In this document: positions 29,844 to 40,645 of the stretch, one piece after another
Layout of the letters: each line of letters starts with the position of its first letter
Numbering within the stretch: position 1 is the first letter of the stretch
Assembly (NCBI GenBank): GCA_001604585.1
Contig: LVBW01000024.1
Location: forward strand, 1 to 64,000
Length of the DNA: 64,000 bases
Direction of reading: 5' to 3'
From: Puniceicoccales bacterium Verruco_02
Lineage (GTDB): Bacteria; Verrucomicrobiota; Verrucomicrobiia; Opitutales; Oceanipulchritudinaceae
Translations under genes and position numbers: made by a program
Notes under the pieces: model-generated
Database searches by the model: none
What the model saw: only the letters and a program-made list of their open reading frames with translations
Told to the model about the DNA's origin: nothing

Positions 29844-31673
29844 ATGTCTTTCATTTTTCATGGTCTTTCCGGCGAGGGCGGAACCTCTCGCGCCAGCAGC
29901 CAGCTCGCCAGCGAGCTGGCCGGAGAGTACTTCTCCCAACAAAGGACCAGCGTATTTTCCGGGATGATGAGCGTGCTTGCGATGGGACTGCTCAGCGCGG
30001 GCTACGGGCACGGCTATGGTCTTGCAGCCTGCGCCGGACTGCTCACCGCTCTATACACGTGCAGGCTGTATGTTAACAGACTGGCACTGCGCAAGGGGCA
30101 AAGTCGCTCTTTGCTCACCCTTACCCACGCCTTGTATCTATTCAGCAGCCTTGTCTGGGCAGTGTCCGCGAATAAATTCCTGCTTCTGCCCGACGGGCCG
30201 ATAAACCTGCCCTTCCTCATGCTGGTACTGGGCGTGATGACTCTTGGCCCCTCGATAATCTGTGCAAAGCCTCTGACAGGCCTCTTCCACATGTTGATAA
30301 TCGGCGTGGGAATAAATGCCGGGTTATCGCCGGACGAGCAGGACTATTCCACGCAGGGCATTTTGATGCTTACACTGCTCACGTCCCTGTCGGCCGGACT
30401 CTGTTACCATCATTACCGTGGGCTGAAAAAGAACATACTCCTATCGCTGGAAAAGGATTCACTCTTCGCCCGCCTAGTCGAAGCCAAGGAAAGGGCCGAG
30501 AGCACGGCCAACGCCAAAACGGCCTTTCTCGCCACGATGAGTCACGAGATACGCACCCCTGTCAACGGCCTAATGGGGATGCTGGAGATACTGCGCGAGA
30601 CAGAGCTTAGCGGCAGCCAGCGCAATTACCTAAACACCGCATCGCGCAGCGCCGAAAGCCTGCTCCAGCTTCTCAACGACATACTCGACTTTTCCAAGAT
30701 CGAGGTTGGAAGGCTGGAACTGGAGAAAGTGCCCTTCGACTGGATAGCAATGGTGGGCGAGATAGCCTTGATGAACAGGGTGCTGGCCGCAGACAAGGGC
30801 ATAGGCTTCCATCTGGACATCCCCCCGGAGGGCACCTCGATAGTGCTTGGCGACCCAATGCGCCTACGCCAGATAATGAACAACCTGCTATCCAACGCGC
30901 TAAAGTTCACCCACGAGGGCAGCGTCACGCTACGCGCCGCCATTCAAAGCGAGAGCGCGGGCAAGATAATGCTCTCCATAAGCGTGAAGGATACAGGCAT
31001 AGGCATAGAGCAGGAGGCGCAGGAAAGACTCTTTCAGCACTATCAGCAGGCAAGCGCGGCGACGACGCGCAACTACGGAGGCACGGGCCTTGGCTTGGCC
31101 ATTTCCCAGCAGCTTGCCCACCTGATGGGCGGGAATATCCGATGTAACAGCGAGCCTGGCAAGGGCAGCGAGTTCATCCTAAGCGTTCCCTTTCAGAAGG
31201 CATCGGCAGATGCAATGGCAGGGCTTGCGAACAGTCGCGGAGCACGACAGGACCGCTTCCGCGCAAAGATTCTAGTCGTGGAGGACGACCCGGTAAGCCA
31301 AAGGGTGGCGGTGTTGATGCTCAAGAGCTTCGGCATCATCCCAACCGTGGTCAACACGGGCAAGGCAGCAATGGAAGTGGAGGCGGGCGAGAGCTTCGAC
31401 CTCATATTCATGGACGCGCGCCTGCCGGACATGAACGGCTTTGAGGCCGCGCGCATGATAAGCGCACGCCGCAAAAAACGTCCAAGCCCGGAAGACGGAG
31501 TCCAAAGGCCGGCCATAGTGGCCATGACCGGAGCCGACACACCCGAAGATCGCCGCGTGGCCGCAGAATGCGGAGTTGTGGACTTTCTCTCCAAGCCCGT
31601 GCGCAAGCGCGACATGCGCCTTTGCCTGGAAAAATGGGCAGGCTCTGGCAGGGCGCTTTCCCCAGATGCCTGA
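29844..31673 (+). CDS. Membrane hybrid histidine kinase with receiver domain
   Basis: MSHEIRTPVNGLMGMLE H-box, GGTGLGLAISQQLAHLMGG, REC domain LVVEDDPVSQRV...FMDARLPDMNG. Confidence 0.93.
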   Translation: MSFIFHGLSGEGGTSRASSQLASELAGEYFSQQRTSVFSGMMSVLAMGLLSAGYGHGYGLAACAGLLTALYTCRLYVNRLALRKGQSRSLLTLTHALYLFSSLVWAVSANKFLLLPDGPINLPFLMLVLGVMTLGPSIICAKPLTGLFHMLIIGVGINAGLSPDEQDYSTQGILMLTLLTSLSAGLCYHHYRGLKKNILLSLEKDSLFARLVEAKERAESTANAKTAFLATMSHEIRTPVNGLMGMLEILRETELSGSQRNYLNTASRSAESLLQLLNDILDFSKIEVGRLELEKVPFDWIAMVGEIALMNRVLAADKGIGFHLDIPPEGTSIVLGDPMRLRQIMNNLLSNALKFTHEGSVTLRAAIQSESAGKIMLSISVKDTGIGIEQEAQERLFQHYQQASAATTRNYGGTGLGLAISQQLAHLMGGNIRCNSEPGKGSEFILSVPFQKASADAMAGLANSRGARQDRFRAKILVVEDDPVSQRVAVLMLKSFGIIPTVVNTGKAAMEVEAGESFDLIFMDARLPDMNGFEAARMISARRKKRPSPEDGVQRPAIVAMTGADTPEDRRVAAECGVVDFLSKPVRKRDMRLCLEKWAGSGRALSPDA

Positions 31674-31761
31674 GGCATAAGCTGCTGCAAGGGCGCCAGG
31701 CTTCATTACGGGTTTGAAAAGCGTTGGCATTCTGTCATTTTCGCAGCAATTCCACAGCCTG

Positions 31762-33543
31762 ATGCCCCTGCCAAAGAGCAAAATCCTCGTCCTTGCCCTC
31801 TGTGCCGTAGCGGCACCGCTCATCGCGTGGCTTCCCACATACGAAGGGGCGCTTCGCATGGCCAGCGCGGGCAACTACTGGCTGGCCGCAGCCAGCTTTG
31901 CAGCTTTTGCCTTCTTTGCGTGGAGGGAGCTTCGGAGTGCAGGCATTTCGGCTCTGCGCGCACACTTGCTGGCGAGGCGCACGGGCATACTCCTATCCGC
32001 AGCCTGCGCCCTGTTCCTAATCGCGCACGAGCCTATGCGCCCCAAGGTGCTCTACGACGAGGACGCCATATGCGGCGTTGCGCGGCAGATGCACTACGAT
32101 CGGGTTGCAGCCTTCCCCGTCCGCGCCCACATGCTGGAGGGCAGGTTGGAAGTGCTCAACAGCACCGTGGACAAGCGCCCCGTGGGCTTTCCCTTTCTGC
32201 TGAGTATTGTCCACGACCTCACGGGCTACCGCACGGAGAATGTTTACGCGCTAAACGCACTTCTCACATTTGCCCTGCTGCTTCTTCTATACAACTGGGC
32301 TTGCAAGGCAGGCGGGCCGCGCGCAGCCCTCTGCTCCGTGCTGCTCTTGACAGGGCTGCCACTGCTGGCGCAGAACGCCACGGCGGCAGGCTTCGAGGTT
32401 ATGAACCTGTGCATGATTGCCGCCCTCGCGCTGACGGCCCGCCGCTATCTGGAAAGCGAGGGGGCAAAGGGGCTCGACCTAATGATAGCAACAGGGCTTA
32501 TCCTCGCCATCACGCGCTACGAATCGGCCCTGTACCTGCTTGTCCTCGCAGCCGTGGCACTTGTCAAGTGGGGGCGCGAGCGGCGGATTACGATGACCTG
32601 GTTCAGTGCGCTAAGTCCCCTCTTTGTCCTTCCAGCGTTCCTTTCCAACCGTGTGTTCATGGGCAATGACGGCTTCTTTCAGGCCGGTGGCGAGGCTTTC
32701 ATTTCCCCCGCCTACCTTGTAGAGAACCTGCCAAGAGCCGTGTATTTCCTCTTTTCCTCCCCCTTCGGCTGGCAGAGCAACAGCCTGCTCCTAAGCTGCC
32801 TTGGGCTGGCCGCGCTCCTGCTCTTTGCGGTGTCCCTGCCCTCGCTCTTTCGCATGGGAAGGGCGGACTCTTCCACGCTGGCCCTCTTGCCTGTCCTCTC
32901 TGTGGCGCTGGTCAACACTCTGCTCGGCCTCATGGAGAACTGGGGCCAGTGGGACGATCCAATGGCGGCCCGCTTCAGTCTGCCCTTTCATCTGGCCCTC
33001 GTCCTTACCGCAGCAAAGGCGATGGCGCTGTTCAAGGCCGCGCGTCCTCCCCTTGCCCTGCCCATAGCTGCCGGAGCATGGACTCTTTTGTTCGCCGCTC
33101 CGCAAATGGCGCGGCACCGCATGAGCGACCTTATCCCCGTGAGTCTGGACGCCGCCTTTTTCCGCGACTTTGCCGCCGCCAATGCCGGGCCGCGCGTCCT
33201 GTTCGTGGACGAGTCCGCCGTGGGGCTGATTCTGGACGGGCACGCGGCCGTGTCCTTTCTGTCCGTGGACATGGCACCGTGGAAGCTGGAGGCCGCGCTA
33301 CAGGCGGGCATCTACGAGCGCATTTACGTATGCGAACGCTTCCGCCACGACGAGGCACTGAACGCATGGGTGCCCTATGGCGAACAAGCGGCGCATCCGG
33401 CCCTGAAGTTACGCAAAGTCGCAGAGTTCCGCAGCCGCAGCAACACCCTTGCCCACATCAGCCTCTTGGAAGGCGTGGACCAAGCCCCGCCAGCAGAGAT
33501 GCCCCATGCGCCGGGCAAGGCCGCATACGGGCTACTTCCTTAG
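31762..33543 (+). CDS. Polytopic membrane protein, possible GT-C/GT39-like glycosyltransferase
   Basis: Multiple TM segments, DEDAICGVARQM acidic motif in the first external loop. Confidence 0.5.
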   Translation: MPLPKSKILVLALCAVAAPLIAWLPTYEGALRMASAGNYWLAAASFAAFAFFAWRELRSAGISALRAHLLARRTGILLSAACALFLIAHEPMRPKVLYDEDAICGVARQMHYDRVAAFPVRAHMLEGRLEVLNSTVDKRPVGFPFLLSIVHDLTGYRTENVYALNALLTFALLLLLYNWACKAGGPRAALCSVLLLTGLPLLAQNATAAGFEVMNLCMIAALALTARRYLESEGAKGLDLMIATGLILAITRYESALYLLVLAAVALVKWGRERRITMTWFSALSPLFVLPAFLSNRVFMGNDGFFQAGGEAFISPAYLVENLPRAVYFLFSSPFGWQSNSLLLSCLGLAALLLFAVSLPSLFRMGRADSSTLALLPVLSVALVNTLLGLMENWGQWDDPMAARFSLPFHLALVLTAAKAMALFKAARPPLALPIAAGAWTLLFAAPQMARHRMSDLIPVSLDAAFFRDFAAANAGPRVLFVDESAVGLILDGHAAVSFLSVDMAPWKLEAALQAGIYERIYVCERFRHDEALNAWVPYGEQAAHPALKLRKVAEFRSRSNTLAHISLLEGVDQAPPAEMPHAPGKAAYGLLP

Positions 33544-33562
33544 CTACATATCCCCCACCCTC

Positions 33563-34333
33563 ATGGCCGTATTCTGCATAGACATTGGCAACACCTCCGC
33601 ACACATGGGCCTTGTGGACCAAGGCAAGTTACGTTTAAGGCGGGACATACCCACCGCGCTACTCTGCGAGGCCGATCCGATGGTGGCGGAGCAAATATCC
33701 GATTCCCTGAAAGAGGCCGAAGGGCTTGCCTTCGCATCGGTCGTGCCAAAGGCAGCGGAGGGCCTGCAACGCATCATGCGCAACAGCTTCCCCGCGCTGC
33801 CGCTCTACCACCTGCGAAGCGACACTGCCGCATTCATAGGCTTCGACTACCCCAAACCTTCCGAAGTGGGACAGGACCGCATCGCCAACGTCATAGCGGC
33901 GCGGGAACTCTGCGGCGCCCCGGCTGTTGTGATAGACATGGGGACTGCCACGACCTTTGACGTACTTACAAGCAAGGGTTACGCAGGGGGCATAATAGCG
34001 CCCGGCCTCTCGCTAATGACCGAATACCTGCACGAAAAGACGGCCCTCCTGCCAAGACTGGACAGACTGGAGCTAGGCTCGGCAAGTGCCATAGGAAAGA
34101 GCACCGAGGAAGCCATGAAGATTGGCGCGCACGTAGGCTTTCGCGGCATGATACGCGAGATGCTCCGCTGTGTGCTCTTGGACCTGGAAGCCCTTGGCGA
34201 AGGCCGGGCCAGCGTGCTTACCACCGGGGGCAACGCCATAGTGTTGCCCGAAGGCTGGTGGCCGGATGCAAAGCACATGCCCGATCTGGCCCTTCTGGGG
34301 CTGGACTACGCCTTCCGCCGCTGCATTGCTTGA
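33563..34333 (+). CDS. coaX: Type III pantothenate kinase
   Basis: MAVFCIDIGNTSAHMGLVDQG, VGQDRIANVIAAREL, VIDMGTATTFDVL, GGIIAPGLSLM. Confidence 0.95.
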   Translation: MAVFCIDIGNTSAHMGLVDQGKLRLRRDIPTALLCEADPMVAEQISDSLKEAEGLAFASVVPKAAEGLQRIMRNSFPALPLYHLRSDTAAFIGFDYPKPSEVGQDRIANVIAARELCGAPAVVIDMGTATTFDVLTSKGYAGGIIAPGLSLMTEYLHEKTALLPRLDRLELGSASAIGKSTEEAMKIGAHVGFRGMIREMLRCVLLDLEALGEGRASVLTTGGNAIVLPEGWWPDAKHMPDLALLGLDYAFRRCIA

Positions 34334-34507
34334 GGCTGCACAAGAGGCGGTTTACACATTTATCGCAATATACAGGGGCAAAGACCCTGTTTGCGCATTT
34401 TCGCAAATGTAAACTGCTCATGTGCCTGTGGTAACTTTGTCACTGTATGCTTGCTTACTCAGGTCATGCCCTCTGATGCAGAGGCAGCGCCTAAACAAGG
34501 AGTAACA

Positions 34508-36445
34508 ATGGCAAAGCTCTCTCTGAAGCTGCGTATGCAGCTACTCATCGTGCCCGTGGTCGCAGCCGCACTGACCCTATGCGTGGGGCTAGTCGTGGAA
34601 GGTGCCCGCGAACATGCCTCGCAGTCCGCCGATGCTCTGGCAAAGGAAATGGCCGCCCGGTACAGCAACAAGGTGTCGGCAGACCTGAACGTGCTGATGA
34701 CAGAGGCGCGCGGGCTGTCCTTAAGCGCCAGCGTTCAAGGTGAATACGTAGAGCTGGCCCGTTTTGAAGAGCTGGCCCGCGGCCTCCTTGAACGCCAGCC
34801 GCTTGCCAGCAGCGTGTGGCTACTCCTACAAAAGCCCGATGGCGACCATATGGAGTTGCGCCTTGGGCGACAGGCGGGCGGCAGCTTTTCCTTCAGCCTT
34901 CCAAAGGGCGTGGAACAGCCCTCGAACGACGCCTTTGTAAGCGGAGTATCCGCGACCGGAAGGGAAGCCATAAGCGAGCCTCGGCGCGCGGGCGAAGGCA
35001 AGGAGGCCATACTGTATGCCCGTCTTGCCGTGCCACTGGACGGGATGAAAGGGGCTGCCGGGGTGGACCTTTCGCTCAACAGCTACGTTGAACTTGTAAG
35101 CGGCGTCACCCTGCTTCGCACGGGCTACATGAGCCTCGTATCCAACGCCTGCAACTATGCTGCGCACCCAAAGAGCGAACGCGTGGCCGCAAGCGTCCTC
35201 AAGACCGACCCTTGGGCCGAGCCTTTCCTGAAAGACATACGCGCCGGGACAGCATTTTTCACCAAGAGCATGTCCAAGACCACGGGTTTATTCTCGCGCC
35301 GAATCTGCACCCCCATCCCGATAGGCTCCACAGGCACCTCTTGGGCCGTGTGGGTCACTCTGCCCGAAGAACAGGTGCTGGCAGATCTAAACCGCCTCAC
35401 CCGCAACAGCGTCATCGCGGGCGTTCTCTGCATCCTGCTCCTGGGCGGCATTATCGACATGATTTCGCGCGGCCTTGTTGCTCCGCTGCGCCGCATAAGC
35501 GGGGGGCTCGAAGAGAGCGCGGACATCGTAGGGACCGCGTCCAGCTTGGTCAAGGAGGGCAGCGGCCACGTAGCCAGCCGCGCCAGCGAGCAGGCAACGG
35601 GCATGGAGCAAGCAAGCGCGTCGATAGAACAGCTATACGGAATCACGGCCCGCAACGCAGAAAACGCTGGCAAGGCAGATGAATTGATGAGCAGCACCTT
35701 GCAGGTGGTGAAGGATGCCAACGCAAACATGGAGGAGCTTGTCCGTGCAATGCGCGAGATAAGCGACTCCAGCCGCCAGACAAGCAAGATTATCTCCAGC
35801 ATCGACGAGATTGCCTTCCAAACGAACATCTTGGCCCTGAACGCTGCGGTGGAGGCCGCGAGGGCAGGTGTCGCCGGAGCGGGTTTTGCCGTGGTGGCCG
35901 ACGAGGTGCGCAACCTTGCCCGCCGCGCGGCAGAGGCCTCGCGCAGCACGGAGACTCTCATTGCCGGATCGCTTTCGAGCGTGAGCCGCGGCGAAGCGCT
36001 AGTAGCCAAAGCAGCCAACAGTTTTGGCGAGATAGCAAAGGCCACCGGATATACCGGAACCCTCGTTGGCGAGATTCGACGCGCCTCCCACGAGGGCGAC
36101 ATGGGCCTTTCAGAACTCAAGGAAGCTGTGCATCAGATAGATGCCCGCACTCAGGAAAGCGTGAGCGATGCGCACGATTCTGCCGAGGCGGCGGCCAAGA
36201 TGCACGAGAGGGCTGGCGAGTTGAAGCTGTTCGTTTACGAGCTGCAAAACATCCTGCACGGGCAGCGCAGGGCCGCACGCATGAGGGAGGCTGCGGCAAT
36301 GCAGGTTCAGGACGAAATGCCCGTCCAGCATAAAGAGGAACGCCTTTCGCAGCAGGCATTGCGCCCGAACCTGTTGAGCGAGGCTGGCAGGAGGATTCTG
36401 CCAACAAACGAAGCGCCCGCCCGCTACCAGTTTCGCAAGGCATAG
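34508..36445 (+). CDS. Methyl-accepting chemotaxis protein
   Basis: Two TM segments, MCP hairpin [50 protein letters not shown]. Confidence 0.95.
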   Translation: MAKLSLKLRMQLLIVPVVAAALTLCVGLVVEGAREHASQSADALAKEMAARYSNKVSADLNVLMTEARGLSLSASVQGEYVELARFEELARGLLERQPLASSVWLLLQKPDGDHMELRLGRQAGGSFSFSLPKGVEQPSNDAFVSGVSATGREAISEPRRAGEGKEAILYARLAVPLDGMKGAAGVDLSLNSYVELVSGVTLLRTGYMSLVSNACNYAAHPKSERVAASVLKTDPWAEPFLKDIRAGTAFFTKSMSKTTGLFSRRICTPIPIGSTGTSWAVWVTLPEEQVLADLNRLTRNSVIAGVLCILLLGGIIDMISRGLVAPLRRISGGLEESADIVGTASSLVKEGSGHVASRASEQATGMEQASASIEQLYGITARNAENAGKADELMSSTLQVVKDANANMEELVRAMREISDSSRQTSKIISSIDEIAFQTNILALNAAVEAARAGVAGAGFAVVADEVRNLARRAAEASRSTETLIAGSLSSVSRGEALVAKAANSFGEIAKATGYTGTLVGEIRRASHEGDMGLSELKEAVHQIDARTQESVSDAHDSAEAAAKMHERAGELKLFVYELQNILHGQRRAARMREAAAMQVQDEMPVQHKEERLSQQALRPNLLSEAGRRILPTNEAPARYQFRKA

Positions 36446-36514
36446 CAAGGCGCAGGGTGCGGAATTAGCGCTCTGGAGGCAGCCACCAACCGGGGATGCA
36501 CATAGAACGCCACC

Positions 36515-37573
36515 CTAGACAATAAGCATGGCGTCGCCGTAGCTGAAGAAGCGGTATTCCATCGCGATAGCTTCCCTGTAATACTCCAAGAGCAGACGGA
36601 TGCCCTCGCTGGAGCCGGGACATAGAAACGCCGACACTAGGCAGAGCAGAGTCGAGCGCGGCAGGTGGAAATTGGTAAGCATGTGCTCCACGTGGAACAG
36701 GGCCGGAGGATAGACAAAGAGGCTGGCCTCCGATGCGAAGGAACCATCCGGGCCGGGCAATGCCCCTTTGCGGAAGCAGTCCTCGATGGAGCGCAGGCTG
36801 GTAGTGCCAACGGCAAGGCGAGGGCGCGAGGCATCGCGCAGGGCAGCCAGAGTGGGCGCTGGAATTCGGTAAGCCTCCGAATGCATGGTGTGGTCCTCCA
36901 CACGCTCCGCCTGTATGGGCTTGAAAGTGCCCATGCCCACGTTGAGCGTCAGGGGCAGTAGTTCGTGCCCGCGCTCGCGCAGCCGGGCGTCCAGCTCAGG
37001 GGTGAAGTGCAGCCCGGCCGTCGGGGCAGCAACAGCGCCCTTATGTGCAGGGTCCGCATAGCTAGTCTGGTAACGCTCCTCGTCGTCTTTCCCCGCGTGC
37101 TCGCGGACTATGTATGGGGGGAGTGGAATCTCGCCCTGTGCGCTGGCATATGCCTGTACATCCAGCCCCTCGGGCAAGATGAACTGAACCAGCGCCCGGC
37201 CTTCATCACCCTTTTCGAGCACCCTTGCCCTTGCCCCGCCCGGAAGCAGGAACACGGAGTCCGGCTTCAGCTTCTTGCCCGGCTTCAACATGCACCACCA
37301 GCAGTTGGCGTCCCCGCCGGGGTTTAGCAAGAGGCATTCCACTGCCCCACCGCTAAATCTCTGCCCATGCAGGCGGGCCTTGAGAACGCTCACGTCGTTG
37401 CGAAAGAGCCGGGTATTGGCAGGCAACGCATCCGGGAGATCGCGAAAAAGCAGGTGCTCGGCCTTGGCGCAGCCCCGCCTTATCAGCATAAGCCGCGAAT
37501 GGTCGCGCTTATGCGCCGGGCACTGCGCGATGCGTTCGGGCGGTAGGATGTAGTCAAATAGCGAGCTGTCCAT
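36515..37573 (-). CDS. queA: S-adenosylmethionine:tRNA ribosyltransferase-isomerase
   Basis: FDYILPPERIAQCPAHKRDHSRLM, AAPTAGLHFTPELDARL, TLNVGMGTFKPI, EAYRIP. Confidence 0.96.
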   Translation of the reverse strand: MDSSLFDYILPPERIAQCPAHKRDHSRLMLIRRGCAKAEHLLFRDLPDALPANTRLFRNDVSVLKARLHGQRFSGGAVECLLLNPGGDANCWWCMLKPGKKLKPDSVFLLPGGARARVLEKGDEGRALVQFILPEGLDVQAYASAQGEIPLPPYIVREHAGKDDEERYQTSYADPAHKGAVAAPTAGLHFTPELDARLRERGHELLPLTLNVGMGTFKPIQAERVEDHTMHSEAYRIPAPTLAALRDASRPRLAVGTTSLRSIEDCFRKGALPGPDGSFASEASLFVYPPALFHVEHMLTNFHLPRSTLLCLVSAFLCPGSSEGIRLLLEYYREAIAMEYRFFSYGDAMLIV

Positions 37574-37807
37574 CGTGTCTGGCAAAGGGGCTATCCGCAA
37601 CGGCGCTCCCGTGCCAGACAAAAACATGCCCCGAGGGGAAACCGGCCCAAAACTGCGCTACCACAGCATCCTCCCGTCAGAGCGCAGCGCCCATTCGTCA
37701 TGCCGGGAGACCGTTCGCTCCATACCTTGTTGGAAACGATGCGATGATGAGTGATATTGCTCTCAGCGCAGGACGAAATGTACCTCATCGCTACGGAAAC
37801 ACCCCTC

Positions 37808-38020
37808 ATGAACAGCAAAGAAGAGACAAAAGAAACGGGAATCTCCCGCAAGTTCCTACTCATCGCCGCTGGTCTGACGCTCTTGGCTATTTCGGCAGTG
37901 GGCACATACCTTGCCGGGCCATATGCATCCGAATCGGGCGTGGATGCGAAGGTTCCGATGATTGTCGGCGCGATGTTCCTCGCATGGGGTGCATGGTCGG
38001 CAATGAGCAGGAAGAAGTAA
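37808..38020 (+). CDS. Small two-TM membrane protein
   Basis: 70 aa, two hydrophobic segments, strong terminator immediately downstream. Confidence 0.5.
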   Translation: MNSKEETKETGISRKFLLIAAGLTLLAISAVGTYLAGPYASESGVDAKVPMIVGAMFLAWGAWSAMSRKK

Positions 38021-38107
38021 ATTTTTCAATGCAGTGGACGTGACGAGTAGCCTTCCAAGGTCTCGTGCTACGTTCGATTGATATATGGGAGAGAGATAGA
38101 TAGAGTG

Positions 38108-38142
38108 GGAGGCGCATCTGGGAGAGGTGCGCCTCCTTTTTT
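38108..38142 (+). terminator. Rho-independent terminator
   Basis: 12-bp stem GGAGGCGCATCT/AGGTGCGCCTCC (one G-T pair) followed by TTTTTT. Confidence 0.85.
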
Positions 38143-38195
38143 GTGAGAAACTCCGCTGTCGCAGATGCGGCCACAGCCCCTAGGAGAGTGGCCAC

Positions 38196-39038
38196 CTACA
38201 GAATGATGTTGTCAATAAGGCGGATCTCGTCGCACCAGACAGCGGTTGCAATCAGGGTTCGTCCCTTTTCGACGTATCGCAGCGGCTTCATTGTCTCCAT
38301 GTCCACGGCCTGTACGTATATTACGCGCAGGCGGCGCACCTCGGAAATGTGGTGCGTAATCTCGGCCAGTATGCGGTCGGTGCTGTCTATACCCATCTCG
38401 TAGATGGCTGCGCCCTTGCGCAGGGCCTGATATATACGCACAGCGTCCTGCCTCTGGAAGGGCTTAAGATACGAATTGCGCGAACTCATGGCCAGTCCGT
38501 CGGCCTCGCGCACAGTGGCCCCGATGAGGATTTCTATCTCGAAGTTGAGATCCTGCACCATGTGCTTCACGACGGCTGCCTGCTGGGCGTCCTTCTGACC
38601 GAACACAGCCACATGCGGATGCACTATGTTGAACAGCTTGGTGACTACCGTGCAGACTCCCCTGAAAAAGGCCGGACGGGACTTTCCGCATAGCGGCGCG
38701 CCAAGGCTCTCCTCGTTGACGTATGTCGAATAGCCCTGCGGATACATTTCCTCGACCGGCGGGGCAAAGACTATGTCCACGCCCTCGACCTCGCAGGCTT
38801 TGAGGTCTTTCTCCATGTCGCGCGGGTACTTTTCGAGGTCTTCGGAGGGGCCGAACTGCGTCGGGTTCACGAATATCGACACCACGACGACATCGCCATG
38901 TGCCTTAGCCTTGTCGATAAGGCTCAGGTGCCCGGCGTGCAGGTAGCCCATCGTTGGGACGAAGGCTATCTTGCAACCCTTGTCTCGCAAAGCCTTTGAA
39001 GTGCTCTGCATTTCCCTTACGGTCTTGATTACTTGCAT
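38196..39038 (-). CDS. panC: Pantoate--beta-alanine ligase
   Basis: FVPTMGYLHAGHLSLIDKAK, VVVSIFVNPTQFGPSEDLEKYPR, FGQKDAQQAAVVKHM. Confidence 0.97.
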   Translation of the reverse strand: MQVIKTVREMQSTSKALRDKGCKIAFVPTMGYLHAGHLSLIDKAKAHGDVVVVSIFVNPTQFGPSEDLEKYPRDMEKDLKACEVEGVDIVFAPPVEEMYPQGYSTYVNEESLGAPLCGKSRPAFFRGVCTVVTKLFNIVHPHVAVFGQKDAQQAAVVKHMVQDLNFEIEILIGATVREADGLAMSSRNSYLKPFQRQDAVRIYQALRKGAAIYEMGIDSTDRILAEITHHISEVRRLRVIYVQAVDMETMKPLRYVEKGRTLIATAVWCDEIRLIDNIIL

Positions 39039-39203
39039 GGCAGGAGGGTAAATCGTTGACGCAGGCATGTATTATATCCGGCTTATTGGGATATTCACAA
39101 GGTAAAGCTCCATCATTGGGCTGAATAATGCTCCCGCCCGGCCTTGCGCTAAGGCTAGCCTTTGCCCTACAATCGCCCCTTCCACCAGCAAGCATTCCCT
39201 CTC

Positions 39204-40433
39204 ATGTTCCAGATAAACGACAATTTCACCAAGATTGCAGGCAACTACCTCTTTGCCGAGGTGGCGCGCCGTGTCAGCGCCTTTCAGGACCGTAACCCGC
39301 AGCGCCGCGTCATCAAGATGGGCATAGGCGATGTGACCGAACCTCTGCCAGAGGCCAGCATAAAGGCATTCCACGAGGGCGTGGACGACATGGGCCGCCG
39401 CGAGAGCTTCATGGGCTACGGCCCGTACGAGGGCTACGCCTTCCTGCGCGAGGCTATTGCCAAGAACGACTTCCAGTCCCGCGGGGCGGACATTGGCGCG
39501 GACGAGATATTCCTTTCCGACGGGGCCAAGTGCGACACGGGCAGCATACAGGAGCTTTTCGGTGCGAATGTGCGCATCGCCGTGCCAGACCCCGTGTACC
39601 CCGTATATGTTGATAGCAACGTGATGGCAGGCCACTCCGGCCTCTGGAAGGACGGGCGCTACGAGGGCTTCGTGTATCTGGACTCCACCCCGGAAAATGG
39701 CTACGTGCCCGCCCCGCCTGCCGAGGCAGTGGACGTAATCTACCTCTGCTTCCCCAACAACCCCACGGGAGCCGTGGCCACGCGCGAGCAGCTCAAGACA
39801 TGGGTTGACTACGCAAGGGCGAACAAGGCGCTGATACTCTTCGACGCCGCTTACGAAGCCTTTGTGCGCGACCCGGCCATCCCCCGCTCAATCTACGAGA
39901 TAGAGGGCGCAAGGGAATGCGCGCTGGAATTTCGCAGCTTCTCCAAGACGGCGGGCTTCACGGGCGTTCGCGTGGCCTTCACCGTAATACCACGAGACCT
40001 CAAAGTGCCTGACTCCACGGGGAAAATGCACAGCCTGCACAGCCTCTGGATGCGCCGCCAGGCCACTCGCTACAACGGCCTTTCCTACCCGGTGCAGAAG
40101 GCATCGGCCGCCATTTACAGCCCCGAGGGCAAGGCGCAGGTGAAGACGCTTCTCGACTTTTACCTAGAAAATGCCCGCCTCGTGCGCGAGGCAATCCTGA
40201 GCGTTGGCGTGCCCTGCGTTGGCGGCGAGAACAGCCCCTACCTCTGGGTTCGCCCCGGTGGAGACTCCTGGGCATTCTTCGACCGCCTGCTCAACGAAGC
40301 GGGCGTAGTCTGCACTCCCGGCTCCGGCTTTGGCCGCTGCGGAGAGGGCCATGTGCGCTTCTCAGCCTTCAACAGCCGCCAGAACGTGCAAGACGCCATC
40401 GCCCTGATCAAGCAGGCACTGACAAAGGGATAG
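39204..40433 (+). CDS. dapL: LL-diaminopimelate aminotransferase
   Basis: NYLFAEVARRV, IKMGIGDVTEPLPEA, FLSDGAKCDTGSIQELFG, EFRSFSKTAGFTGVR. Confidence 0.95.
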   Translation: MFQINDNFTKIAGNYLFAEVARRVSAFQDRNPQRRVIKMGIGDVTEPLPEASIKAFHEGVDDMGRRESFMGYGPYEGYAFLREAIAKNDFQSRGADIGADEIFLSDGAKCDTGSIQELFGANVRIAVPDPVYPVYVDSNVMAGHSGLWKDGRYEGFVYLDSTPENGYVPAPPAEAVDVIYLCFPNNPTGAVATREQLKTWVDYARANKALILFDAAYEAFVRDPAIPRSIYEIEGARECALEFRSFSKTAGFTGVRVAFTVIPRDLKVPDSTGKMHSLHSLWMRRQATRYNGLSYPVQKASAAIYSPEGKAQVKTLLDFYLENARLVREAILSVGVPCVGGENSPYLWVRPGGDSWAFFDRLLNEAGVVCTPGSGFGRCGEGHVRFSAFNSRQNVQDAIALIKQALTKG

Positions 40434-40457
40434 GCAGGCAAGGCAGGCCATATTTCA

Positions 40458-40499
40458 GGCGCCCGGCTGACGGAACCACCACCGGCAGCGGGCGCCTTG
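40458..40499 (+). terminator. Hairpin downstream of dapL
   Basis: AGGCGCCCGGCTG ... CAGCGGGCGCCT with a 1-nt bulge. Confidence 0.45.
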
Positions 40500-40645
40500 T
40501 CGTGTACGTCGTTATTATGCCCGCTCGATGCGAATTCATAAACGCTGCTGATTGCATTCCATGTGCCTACCTGCTAGGAAACTATGCAAGCCGACTCGCG
40601 CACTTTTGCAGCAGCGGCCCAAAGATACCGTAGATTCAACGGAAT

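Noticed and set aside
29899-29920. 10-bp inverted repeat GCCAGCTCGC-CA-GCGAGCTGGC
   Set aside because: Lies inside the hybrid kinase coding start and encodes ordinary Ser/Gln/Leu/Ala-rich residues; no independent sign of regulation
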